From Siphlonurus alternatus (lineage: Eukaryota > Arthropoda > Insecta > Ephemeroptera > Siphlonuridae), in NCBI GenBank assembly GCA_949825025.1, contig OX463782.1, positions 40,260,924-40,324,923 on the forward strand: a stretch of DNA of 64,000 nucleotides, in the 5' to 3' direction. Under the pieces are notes generated by a model that had not been told where the DNA came from, searched no databases, and saw only the letters and a list, made by a program, of their open reading frames with translations. Positions 1-9,625 of this stretch are shown here, in pieces (positions within the stretch are counted from its first letter, which is position 1; every line of letters starts with the position of its first letter). The position numbers and the translations under genes were made by a program.

Positions 1-708
1 CCTAAAAAGTGAAAATTTTTTTTGCTAAATCGGATCTAAAATTGCTAAAAACAAAAGAACGTAAAAAATTTATATTTTTTTTTTTGCTTAAACGTCTTAA
101 AAACAGCTAAAAAAACATGAAAAATTTTTTTTTTTAGATTTAAAAAAAACGGCTAAAAAAAAACAAATAAAAACCCTAAAAAGTGAAAATTTTTTTTTGC
201 TAAATCGGATCTAAAATTGCTAAAAACAAAAGAACGTAAAAAATTTATATATTCTTTTTTTTTGCTAAAACGTCTTAAAAACAGCTAAAAAACATGAAAA
301 AAAATTTTTTTTTAGCTATCAAAGAAACGGCTAAAAAAAAAACAAATAAAATCCCTAAAAAGTGAAAATTTTTTTTGCTAAATCGGATCTACTAAAATTG
401 CTAAAAACAAAAGAACGTAAAAAATTTATATTTTTTTTTTTGCTAAAACGTCTTAAAAACAGCTAAAAAAAACATAAAAAAATTTTTTTTTAGCTTTAAA
501 AAAAACGGCTAAAAAAAAAACAAATAAAAACCCTAAAAAGTGAAAATTTTTTTTTGCTAAATCGGATCTAAAATTGCTAAAAACAAAAGAACGTAAAAAA
601 TTTATATATATTTTTTTTTTGCTTAAACGTCTTAAAAACAGCTAAAAAAAACATGAAAAAAATTTTTTTTTAGCTATCAAAAAAACGGCTAAAAAAAACA
701 AATAAAAA

Positions 709-789
709 CCCTAAAAAGTGAAATTTTTTTTGCTAAAAAAAAATTTTTTTTAGCTATCAAAAAAACGGCTAAAAAAAAACAAATAAAAA
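709..789 (+). repeat. Short (internally deleted) monomer, copy 1, 81 bp
   Basis: The unit runs from CCCTAAAAAGTG through the first GCTAAA box, then jumps directly to the AAATTTTTTTAGCTATC part, so about 96 bp between these points are missing. The join lies in an A-run, which fits microhomology. It lies 318 bp after a CTA insertion at 391 and ends a cassette that starts at 174. The next monomer has the TTAATATT and CAATGAAA states. Confidence 0.9.
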
Positions 790-1854
790 CCCTAAAAAGT
801 GAAAATTTTTTTTTGCTAAATCGGATCTAAAATTGCTAAAAACAAAAGAACGTAAAAAATTAATATTTTTTTTTTTGCTAAAACGTCTTAAAAACAGCTA
901 AAAAACAATGAAAAAATTTTTTTTTAGCTATCAAAAAAACGGCTAAAAAAAAAAACAAATAAAATCCCTAAAAAGTGAATTTTTTTTTTGCTAAATCGGA
1001 TCTAAAATTGCTAAAAACAAAAGAACGTAAAAAATTTATATTTTTTTTTTTGCTAAAACGTCTTAAAAACAGCTAAAAAAAACATGAAAAAATTTTTTTT
1101 TAGCTATCAAAAAAACGGCTAAAAAAAAACAAATAAAAACCCTGAAAAGTGAAAATTTTTTTTTGCTTAATCGGATCTAAAATTGCTAAAAACAAAAGAA
1201 CGTAAAAAATTTATATATTTTTTTTTTTGCTAAAACGTTTTAAAAACAGCTAAAAAAAACATGAAAAAAATTTTTTTTTAGCTATCAAAAAAACGGCTAA
1301 AAAAAAAACAAATAAAAACCCTAAAAAGTGAAATTTTTTTTTGCTAAATCGGATCTAAAATTGCTAAAAACAAAAGAACGTAAAAAATTTATATATTTTT
1401 TTTTTTGCTAAAACGTTTTAAAAACAGCTAAAAAAAACATGAAAAAAATTTTTTTTTTAGCTATCAAAAAAACGGCTAAAAAAAAAACAAATAAAAACCC
1501 TAAAAAGTGAAATTTTTTTTTGCTAAATCGGATCTAAAATTGCTAAAAACAAAAGAACGTAAAAAATTTATATATTCTTTTTTTTTGCTAAAACGTCTTA
1601 AAAACAGCTAAAAAAACATGAAAAAAAATTTTTTTTTAGCTATCAAAGAAACGGCTAAAAAAAAAACAAATAAAATCCCTAAAAAGTGAAAATTTTTTTT
1701 GCTAAATCGGATCTACTAAAATTGCTAAAAACAAAAGAACGAAAAAAATTTATATATTTTTTTTTGCTAAAACGTCTTAAAAACAGCTAAAAAAAACATA
1801 AAAAAATTTTTTTTTAGCTTTAAAAAAAACGGCTAAAAAAAAAACAAATAAAAA
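790..1854 (+). repeat. Six-monomer tandem duplication, left copy (about 1064 bp)
   Basis: The monomers in order carry TTAATATT/CAATGAAA, GTGAATTTT, CCCTGAAAAG with GCTTAATCGG, TATATAT with CGTTTT, TATATATTC, and the CTA insertion (at 1715). The same six follow again from 1855, with the CTA insertion at 2779, an offset of 1064 bp. The join places the CTA-insertion monomer directly against a TTAATATT monomer, which elsewhere are separated by one monomer and the short unit. Confidence 0.85.
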
Positions 1855-2918
1855 CCCTAAAAAGTGAAAATTTTTTTTGCTAAATCGGATCTAAAATTGC
1901 TAAAAACAAAAGAACGTAAAAAATTAATATTTTTTTTTTTGCTAAAACGTCTTAAAAACAGCTAAAAAACAATGAAAAAATTTTTTTTTAGCTATCAAAA
2001 AAACGGCTAAAAAAAAAAACAAATAAAATCCCTAAAAAGTGAATTTTTTTTTTGCTAAATCGGATCTAAAATTGCTAAAAACAAAAGAACGTAAAAAATT
2101 TATATTTTTTTTTTTGCTAAAACGTCTTAAAAACAGCTAAAAAAAACATGAAAAAATTTTTTTTTAGCTATCAAAAAAACGGCTAAAAAAAAACAAATAA
2201 AAACCCTGAAAAGTGAAAATTTTTTTTTGCTTAATCGGATCTAAAATTGCTAAAAACAAAAGAACGTAAAAAATTTATATATTTTTTTTTTTGCTAAAAC
2301 GTTTTAAAAACAGCTAAAAAAAACATGAAAAAAATTTTTTTTTAGCTATCAAAAAAACGGCTAAAAAAAAAACAAATAAAAACCCTAAAAAGTGAAATTT
2401 TTTTTTGCTAAATCGGATCTAAAATTGCTAAAAACAAAAGAACGTAAAAAATTTATATATTTTTTTTTTTGCTAAAACGTTTTAAAAACAGCTAAAAAAA
2501 ACATGAAAAAAATTTTTTTTTTAGCTATCAAAAAAACGGCTAAAAAAAAAACAAATAAAAACCCTAAAAAGTGAAATTTTTTTTTGCTAAATCGGATCTA
2601 AAATTGCTAAAAACAAAAGAACGTAAAAAATTTATATATTCTTTTTTTTTGCTAAAACGTCTTAAAAACAGCTAAAAAAACATGAAAAAAAATTTTTTTT
2701 TAGCTATCAAAGAAACGGCTAAAAAAAAAACAAATAAAATCCCTAAAAAGTGAAAATTTTTTTTGCTAAATCGGATCTACTAAAATTGCTAAAAACAAAA
2801 GAACGAAAAAAATTTATATATTTTTTTTTGCTAAAACGTCTTAAAAACAGCTAAAAAAAACATAAAAAAATTTTTTTTTAGCTTTAAAAAAAACGGCTAA
2901 AAAAAAAACAAATAAAAA
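1855..2918 (+). repeat. Six-monomer tandem duplication, right copy (1064 bp)
   Basis: It repeats 790-1854 with only small changes in homopolymer length. After it the array resumes with the usual cassette order (GCTTAAACG monomer, then the short unit at 3096). This fits unequal exchange between two neighbouring copies of the higher-order repeat. Confidence 0.85.
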
Positions 2919-3095
2919 CCCTAAAAAGTGAAAATTTTTTTTGCTAAATCGGATCTAAAATTGCTAAAAACAAAAGAACGTAAAAAATTTATATATTTTT
3001 TTTTTTTGCTTAAACGTCTTAAAAACAGCTAAAAAAAACATGAAAAAAATTTTTTTTTAGCTATCAAAAAAACGGCTAAAAAAAACAAATAAAAA

Positions 3096-3177
3096 CCCTA
3101 AAAAGTGAAATTTTTTTTTGCTAAAAAAAAATTTTTTTTAGCTATCAAAAAAACGGCTAAAAAAAAACAAATAAAAA
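3096..3177 (+). repeat. Short monomer, copy 2, 82 bp
   Basis: It has the same deletion join as copy 1. It follows the CTA insertion at 2779 by 317 bp and closes the cassette that begins at 2562. It is followed by a TTAATATT/CAATGAAA monomer. It lies just right of the six-monomer tandem duplication, whose left copy has lost both this unit and the monomer before it. Confidence 0.9.
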
Positions 3178-3341
3178 CCCTAAAAAGTGAAAATTTTTTT
3201 TGCTAAATCGGATCTAAAATTGCTAAAAACAAAAGAACGTAAAAAATTAATATTTTTTTTTTGCTAAAACGTCTTAAAAACAGCTAAAAAACAATGAAAA
3301 AATTTTTTTTTAGCTATCAAAAAAACGGCTAAAAAAAAACA

Positions 3342-3347
3342 AATAAA
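3342..3347 (+). other. AATAAA hexamer (example of a site in nearly every monomer)
   Basis: The canonical polyadenylation hexamer occurs just upstream of the CCCT landmark in nearly all monomers, on the + strand. In sequence this AT-rich it is expected often by chance, so I record it only as a possible terminator of + strand satellite transcripts. The minus strand has no such per-monomer AATAAA at this place. Confidence 0.3.
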
Positions 3348-3356
3348 AACCCTAAA
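3347..3356 (+). other. Telomere-like decamer AAACCCTAAA (example of a site in most monomers)
   Basis: The string AAACCCTAAA reads TTTAGGGTTT on the minus strand, so it contains one plant-type telomere unit TTTAGGG. It equally contains TTAGGG and TTTTAGGG in context. It includes the plant telo-box string AAACCCTAA. It occurs once per typical monomer and is never tandem. It is absent from the CCCTGAAAAG, TCCCTAAAAAG, CCATAAAAAG and CACTAAAAAG variants. Function is not shown and the match may be chance fixed by array amplification. Confidence 0.6.
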
Positions 3357-3373
3357 AAGTGAAATTTTTTTTT

Positions 3374-3438
3374 GCTAAATCGGATCTAAAATTGCTAAAA
3401 ACAAAAGAACGTAAAAAATTTATATTTTTTTTTTTTTT
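3374..3438 (+). repeat. Internal subunit I of the monomer (65 bp)
   Basis: This is the first of three related subunits. It begins at a GCTAAAT box after a T-run, has a second GCTAAAAAC box 20 bp later, runs through an A-rich stretch with GAACGTAAAAAA, and ends in the A-to-T switch leading to the next T-run. The same order of parts recurs in subunits II and III. The match is by pattern and spacing, not by a computed alignment. Confidence 0.65.
3418..3428 (+). other. Exact match to the yeast ARS consensus (example)
   Basis: ATTTATATTTT fits the 11-bp Saccharomyces ARS core WTTTAYRTTTW at every position. It occurs in every monomer with the TTTATATTT state. Monomers with TTTATATATT or TTAATATT lack it, so the array has monomers with and without the motif. 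The consensus is only known to matter in budding yeasts, and a chance match is likely at this base composition. Confidence 0.35.
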
Positions 3439-3488
3439 GCTAAAACGTCTTAAAAACAGCTAAAAAAACATGAAAAAAATTTTTTTTA
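3439..3488 (+). repeat. Internal subunit II of the monomer (50 bp)
   Basis: It begins at the GCTAAAACG box after a T-run and has its second box, GCTAAAAAAA, exactly 20 bp later, as in subunit I. It then passes through CATGAAAAAAA into a T-run. It is shorter than subunit I because the stretch matching ACAAAAGAACGT in subunit I is shortened to ACATG. Confidence 0.65.
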
Positions 3489-3491
3489 GCT
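3458..3491 (+). other. Perfect 11-bp inverted repeat, 12-bp spacer (example)
   Basis: The left arm AGCTAAAAAAA (3458-3468) and the right arm TTTTTTTAGCT (3481-3491) are exact reverse complements around a 12-bp spacer containing CATG. The arrangement recurs in monomers with the AGCTATC state. It is weakened where AGCTATC is replaced by AGATTTA, AGTTATC or AATTATT. The same T-run can pair instead with the A-run after the next CGGCTAAAAAA box, giving a second possible hairpin. Confidence 0.7.
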
Positions 3492-3549
3492 ATCAAAAAA
3501 ACGGCTAAAAAAAAACAAATAAAAACCCTAAAAAGTGAAATTTTTTTTT
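3489..3549 (+). repeat. Internal subunit III of the monomer (61 bp, crosses the monomer join)
   Basis: It begins at the GCTATC box after a T-run and has its second box GCTAAAAAA 15 bp later. It then runs through ACAAATAAAAACCCTAAAAA and GTGAAA into the T-run of the next monomer. This subunit carries the telomere-like decamer and the AATAAA motif. Its first-to-second box distance (15 bp) differs from the 20 bp in subunits I and II. Confidence 0.6.
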
Positions 3550-4861
3550 GCTAAATCGGATCTAAAATTGCTAAAAACAAAAGAACGTAAAAAATTTATA
3601 TTTTTTTTTTTTTTTGCTTAAACGTCTTAAAAACAGCTAAAAAAACATGAAAAAAATTTTTTTTTAGCTATCAAAAAAACGGCTAAAAAAAAAACAAATA
3701 AAAACCCTGAAAAGTGAAAATTTTTTTTTGTTAAATCGGATCTAAAATTGCTAAAAACAAAAGAACGTAAAAAATTTATATATTTTTTTTTTGCTAAAAC
3801 GTTTTAAAAACAGCTAAAAAAAACATGAAAAAAATTTTTTTTTAGCTATCAAAAAAACGGCTAAAAAAAACAAATAAAAACCCTAAAAAGTGAAATTTTT
3901 TTTTGCTAAATCGGATCTAAAATTGCTAAAAACAAAAGAACGTAAAAAATTTATATTTTTTTCTTTTGCTAAAACGTCTTAAAAACAGCTAAAAAAACAT
4001 GAAAAAATTTTTTTTTAGCTATCAAAAAAACGGCTAAAAAAAAACAAATAAAAACCCTGAAAAGTGAAAATTTTTTTTTGCTTAATCGGATCTAAAATTG
4101 CTAAAAACAAAAGAACGTAAAAAATTTATATATTTTTTTTTTTGCAAAAACGTTTTAAAAACAGCTAAAAAAAACATGAAAAAAATTTTTTTTTAGCTAT
4201 CAAAAAAACGGCTAAAAAAAAAACAAATAAAAACCCTAAAAAGTGAAATTTTTTTTTGCTAAATCGGATCTAAAATTGCTAAAAACAAAAGAACGTAAAA
4301 AATTTATATATTTTTTTTTTTGCTAAAACGTTTTAAAAACAGCTAAAAAAAACATGAAAAAAATTTTTTTTTTAGCTATCAAAAAAACGGCTAAAAAAAA
4401 AACAAATAAAAACCCTAAAAAGTGAAATTTTTTTTTGCTAAATCGGATCTAAAATTGCTAAAAACAAAAGAACGTAAAAAATTTATATTTTTTTTTTTTG
4501 CTAAAACGTCTTAAAAACAGCTAAAAAAAACATGAAAAAATTTTTTTTTTAGATTTAAAAAAAACGGCTAAAAAAAAAACAAATAAAAACCCTAAAAAGT
4601 GAAAATTTTTTTTGCCAAATCGGATCTAAAATTGCTAAAAACAAAAGAACGTAAAAAATTTATATTTTTTTTTTTTGCTAAAACGTCTTAAAAACAGCTA
4701 AAAAAAACATGAAAAAAAATTTTTTTTAGCTATCAAAAAAACGGCTAAAAAAAAAACAAATAAAAACCCTAAAAAGTGAAAATTTTTTTTTGCTAAATCG
4801 GATCTAAAATTGCTAAAAACATATGAACGTAAAAAATTTATATATATTTTTTTTTGCTAAA

Positions 4862-7162
4862 ACGTCTTAAAAACAGCTAAAAAAAACATGAAAAAAATTT
4901 TTTTTAGCTATCAAAAAAGCGGCTAAAAAAAAAACAAATAAAATCCCTAAAAAGTGAAATTTTTTTTTGCTAAATCGGATCTAAAATTGCTAAAAACAAA
5001 AGAACGTAAAAAATTTATATTTTTTTTTTTTTGCTAAAACGTCTTAAAAACAGCTAAAAAACAATGAAAAAAAATTTTTTTTAGCTATCAAAAAAACGGC
5101 TAAAAAAAAACAAATAAAAACCCTGAAAAGTGAAAATTTTTTTTGCTAAATCGGATCTAAAATTGCTAAAAACAAAAGAACGTAAAAAATTTATATTTTT
5201 TTTTTTTTGCTTAAACGTCTTAAAAACAGCTAAAAAAACATGAAAAAATTTTTTTTTTAGATTTAAAAAAAACGGCTAAAAAAAAAACAAATAAAAACCC
5301 TAAAAAGTGAAAATTTTTTTTTGCTAAATCGGATCTAAAATTGCTAAAAACAAAAGAACGTAAAAAATTTATATTTTTTTTTTGCTAAAACGTCTTAAAA
5401 ACAGCTAAAAAAAACATAAAAAATTTTTTTTTAGCTATCAAAAAAACGGCTAAAAAAAAACAAATAAAAACCCTAAAAAGTGAAATTTTTTTTTGCTAAA
5501 TCGGATCTAAAATTGCTAAAAACAAAAGAACGTAAAAAATTTATATTTTTTTTTTTTTTGCTTTTAAACGTCTTAAAAACAGCTAAAAAAACATGAAAAA
5601 AATTTTTTTTAGCTATCAAAAAAACGAATAAAAAAAAACAAATAAAAACCCTAAAAAGTGAAATTTTTTTTTGCTAAATCGGATCTAAAATTGCTAAAAA
5701 CAAAAGAACGTAAAAAATTTATATTTTTTTTTTTTTTGCTTAAACGTCTTAAAAACAGCTAAAAAAACATGAAAAAAATTTTTTTTTAGCTATCAAAAAA
5801 ACGGCTAAAAAAAAAACAAATAAAAACCCTGAAAAGTGAAAATTTTTTTTTGCTAAATCGGATCTAAAATTGCTAAAAACAAAAGAACGTAAAAAATTTA
5901 TATATTTTTTTTTTCCTAAAACGTTTTAAAAACAGCTAAAAAAAACATGAAAAAAATTTTTTTTTAGCTATCAAAAAAACGGCTAAAAAAAAAACAAATA
6001 AAAACCCTAAAAAGTGAAATTTTTTTTTGCTAAATCGGATCTAAAATTGCTAAAAACAAAAGAACGTAAAAAATTTATATTTTTTTTTTTGCTAAAACGT
6101 CTTAAAAACAGCTAAAAAAAACATGAAAAAATTTTTTTTTAGATTTAAAAAAAACGGCTAAAAAAAAAACAAATAAAAACCCTAAAAAGTGAAAATTTTT
6201 TTTTGCTAAATCGGATCTAAAATTGCTAAAAACAAAAGAACGTAAAAAATTTATATATTTTTTTTTTGCTAAAACATTTTAAAAACAGCTAAAAAAAACA
6301 TGAAAAAAATTTTTTTTTAGCTATCAAAAAAACGGCTAAAAAAAAACAAATAGAAACCCTGAAAAGTGAAAATTTTTTTTTGCTTAATCGGATCTAAAAT
6401 TGCTAAAAACAAAAGAACGTAAAAAATTTATATATTTTTTTTTTTGCTAAAACGTTTTAAAAACAGCTAAAAAAAACATGAAAAAAATTTTTTTTTAGCT
6501 ATCAAAAAAACGGCTAAAAAAAAACAAATAAAAACCCTAAAAAGTGAAAATTTTTTTTGCTAAATCGGATCTAAAATTGCTAAAAACAAAAGAACGTAAA
6601 AAATTTATATTTTTTTTTTTGCTTAAACGTCTTAAAAACAGCTAAAAAAACATGAAAAATTTTTTTTTTTAGATTTAAAAAAAACGGCTAAAAAAAAACA
6701 AATAAAAACCCTAAAAAGTGAAAATTTTTTTTTGCTAAATCGGATCTAAAATTGCTAAAAACAAAAGAACGTAAAAAATTTATATATTCTTTTTTTTTGC
6801 TAAAACGTCTTAAAAACAGCTAAAAAACATGAAAAAAAATTTTTTTTTAGCTATCAAAGAAACGGCTAAAAAAAAAAACAAATAAAATCCCTAAAAAGTG
6901 AAAATTTTTTTTGCTAAATCGGATCTACTAAAATTGCTAAAAACAAAAGAACGTAAAAAATTTATATTTTTTTTTTTGCTAAAACGTCTTAAAAACAGCT
7001 AAAAAAAACATAAAAAAATTTTTTTTTAGCTTTAAAAAAAACGGCTAAAAAAAAAACAAATAAAAACCCTAAAAAGTGAAAATTTTTTTTTGCTAAATCG
7101 GATCTAAAATTGCTAAAAACAAAAGAACGTAAAAAATTTATATATATTTTTTTTTTGCTTAA
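4862..7162 (+). repeat. 13-monomer tandem duplication, left copy (2301 bp)
   Basis: Rare marks recur at an offset of 2301 bp (13 x 177). They are CAAAAAAGCGGC (G at 4919 and 7220), GCTTTTAAACG (near 5561 and 7862), AAACGAATAAAA, TTTCCTAAAACG (near 5914 and 8215), AAACATTTTAAA, AAATAGAAACCCTG (near 6352 and 8653) and the CTA insertion (6927 and 9227). The left edge is placed where a GCTAAAACG state in one copy faces GCTTAAACG in the other. Confidence 0.88.
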
Positions 7163-9463
7163 ACGTCTTAAAAACAGCTAAAAAAAACATGAAAAAAATT
7201 TTTTTTAGCTATCAAAAAAGCGGCTAAAAAAAAAACAAATAAAATCCCTAAAAAGTGAAATTTTTTTTTGCTAAATCGGATCTAAAATTGCTAAAAACAA
7301 AAGAACGTAAAAAATTTATATTTTTTTTTTTTTGCTAAAACGTCTTAAAAACAGCTAAAAAACAATGAAAAAAATTTTTTTTTAGCTATCAAAAAAACGG
7401 CTAAAAAAAAACAAATAAAAACCCTGAAAAGTGAAAATTTTTTTTGCTAAATCGGATCTAAAATTGCTAAAAACAAAAGAACGTAAAAAATTTATATTTT
7501 TTTTTTTTTGCTTAAACGTCTTAAAAACAGCTAAAAAAACATGAAAAAATTTTTTTTTTAGATTTAAAAAAAACGGCTAAAAAAAAAACAAATAAAAACC
7601 CTAAAAAGTGAAAATTTTTTTTTGCTAAATCGGATCTAAAATTGCTAAAAACAAAAGAACGTAAAAAATTTATATTTTTTTTTTGCTAAAACGTCTTAAA
7701 AACAGCTAAAAAAAACATAAAAAATTTTTTTTTAGCTATCAAAAAAACGGCTAAAAAAAAACAAATAAAAACCCTAAAAAGTGAAATTTTTTTTTGCTAA
7801 ATCGGATCTAAAATTGCTAAAAACAAAAGAACGTAAAAAATTTATATTTTTTTTTTTTTTGCTTTTAAACGTCTTAAAAACAGCTAAAAAAACATGAAAA
7901 AAATTTTTTTTAGCTATCAAAAAAACGAATAAAAAAAAACAAATAAAAACCCTAAAAAGTGAAATTTTTTTTTGCTAAATCGGATCTAAAATTGCTAAAA
8001 ACAAAAGAACGTAAAAAATTTATATTTTTTTTTTTTTTGCTTAAACGTCTTAAAAACAGCTAAAAAAACATGAAAAAAATTTTTTTTTAGCTATCAAAAA
8101 AACGGCTAAAAAAAAAACAAATAAAAACCCTGAAAAGTGAAAATTTTTTTTTGCTAAATCGGATCTAAAATTGCTAAAAACAAAAGAACGTAAAAAATTT
8201 ATATATTTTTTTTTTCCTAAAACGTTTTAAAAACAGCTAAAAAAAACATGAAAAAAATTTTTTTTTAGCTATCAAAAAAACGGCTAAAAAAAAAACAAAT
8301 AAAAACCCTAAAAAGTGAAATTTTTTTTTGCTAAATCGGATCTAAAATTGCTAAAAACAAAAGAACGTAAAAAATTTATATTTTTTTTTTTGCTAAAACG
8401 TCTTAAAAACAGCTAAAAAAAACATGAAAAAATTTTTTTTTAGATTTAAAAAAAACGGCTAAAAAAAAAACAAATAAAAACCCTAAAAAGTGAAAATTTT
8501 TTTTTGCTAAATCGGATCTAAAATTGCTAAAAACAAAAGAACGTAAAAAATTTATATATTTTTTTTTTGCTAAAACATTTTAAAAACAGCTAAAAAAAAC
8601 ATGAAAAAAATTTTTTTTTAGCTATCAAAAAAACGGCTAAAAAAAAACAAATAGAAACCCTGAAAAGTGAAAATTTTTTTTTGCTTAATCGGATCTAAAA
8701 TTGCTAAAAACAAAAGAACGTAAAAAATTTATATATTTTTTTTTTTGCTAAAACGTTTTAAAAACAGCTAAAAAAAACATGAAAAAAATTTTTTTTTAGC
8801 TATCAAAAAAACGGCTAAAAAAAAACAAATAAAAACCCTAAAAAGTGAAAATTTTTTTTGCTAAATCGGATCTAAAATTGCTAAAAACAAAAGAACGTAA
8901 AAAATTTATATTTTTTTTTTTGCTTAAACGTCTTAAAAACAGCTAAAAAAACATGAAAAATTTTTTTTTTTAGATTTAAAAAAAACGGCTAAAAAAAAAC
9001 AAATAAAAACCCTAAAAAGTGAAAATTTTTTTTTGCTAAATCGGATCTAAAATTGCTAAAAACAAAAGAACGTAAAAAATTTATATATTCTTTTTTTTTG
9101 CTAAAACGTCTTAAAAACAGCTAAAAAACATGAAAAAAAATTTTTTTTTAGCTATCAAAGAAACGGCTAAAAAAAAAACAAATAAAATCCCTAAAAAGTG
9201 AAAATTTTTTTTGCTAAATCGGATCTACTAAAATTGCTAAAAACAAAAGAACGTAAAAAATTTATATTTTTTTTTTTGCTAAAACGTCTTAAAAACAGCT
9301 AAAAAAAACATAAAAAAATTTTTTTTTAGCTTTAAAAAAAACGGCTAAAAAAAAAACAAATAAAAACCCTAAAAAGTGAAAATTTTTTTTTGCTAAATCG
9401 GATCTAAAATTGCTAAAAACAAAAGAACGTAAAAAATTTATATATATTTTTTTTTTGCTTAAA
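7163..9463 (+). repeat. 13-monomer tandem duplication, right copy (2301 bp)
   Basis: It is nearly identical to 4862-7162, including singleton-type changes that occur almost nowhere else in the window. The related block at 17.7-20.4 kb has only one copy of this unit, so the tandem state is either younger than the block duplication or was lost there. Confidence 0.88.
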
Positions 9464-9544
9464 CGTCTTAAAAACAGCTAAAAAAAACATGAAAAAAATT
9501 TTTTTTTAGCTATCAAAAAAACGGCTAAAAAAAACAAATAAAAA

Positions 9545-9625
9545 CCCTAAAAAGTGAAATTTTTTTTGCTAAAAAAAAATTTTTTTTAGCTATCAAAAAA
9601 ACGGCTAAAAAAAAACAAATAAAAA
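9545..9625 (+). repeat. Short monomer, copy 3, 81 bp
   Basis: It has the same deletion join and closes a cassette that begins at 9010, with the CTA insertion at 9227. It lies just outside the right end of the 2301-bp tandem duplication. The matching place in the left copy (near 7245) has no short unit because the duplication join falls just before it. Confidence 0.9.

Larger units (their letters stand above)
3350..3525 (+). repeat. Representative satellite monomer (176 bp)
   Basis: I use this copy as the reference monomer because it carries the commonest state at most variable positions. GCT boxes begin at 3374, 3394, 3439, 3459, 3489 and 3504. CpG sites lie in ATCGGAT, GAACGT, AAACGTC and AACGGC, and GATC lies in CGGATCT. 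Common variants elsewhere in the window change CCCTAAAAAG to CCCTGAAAAG, TCCCTAAAAAG or CCATAAAAAG. Others change TTTATATT to TTTATATATT or TTAATATT, CGTCTT to CGTTTT, GCTAAAACG to GCTTAAACG or GCTTTTAAACG, CATGAAA to CATAAAA or CAATGAAA, and AGCTATC to AGCTTTA, AGATTTA or AGTTATC. These variants are linked along the array and allow copied blocks to be recognised. Confidence 0.93.
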
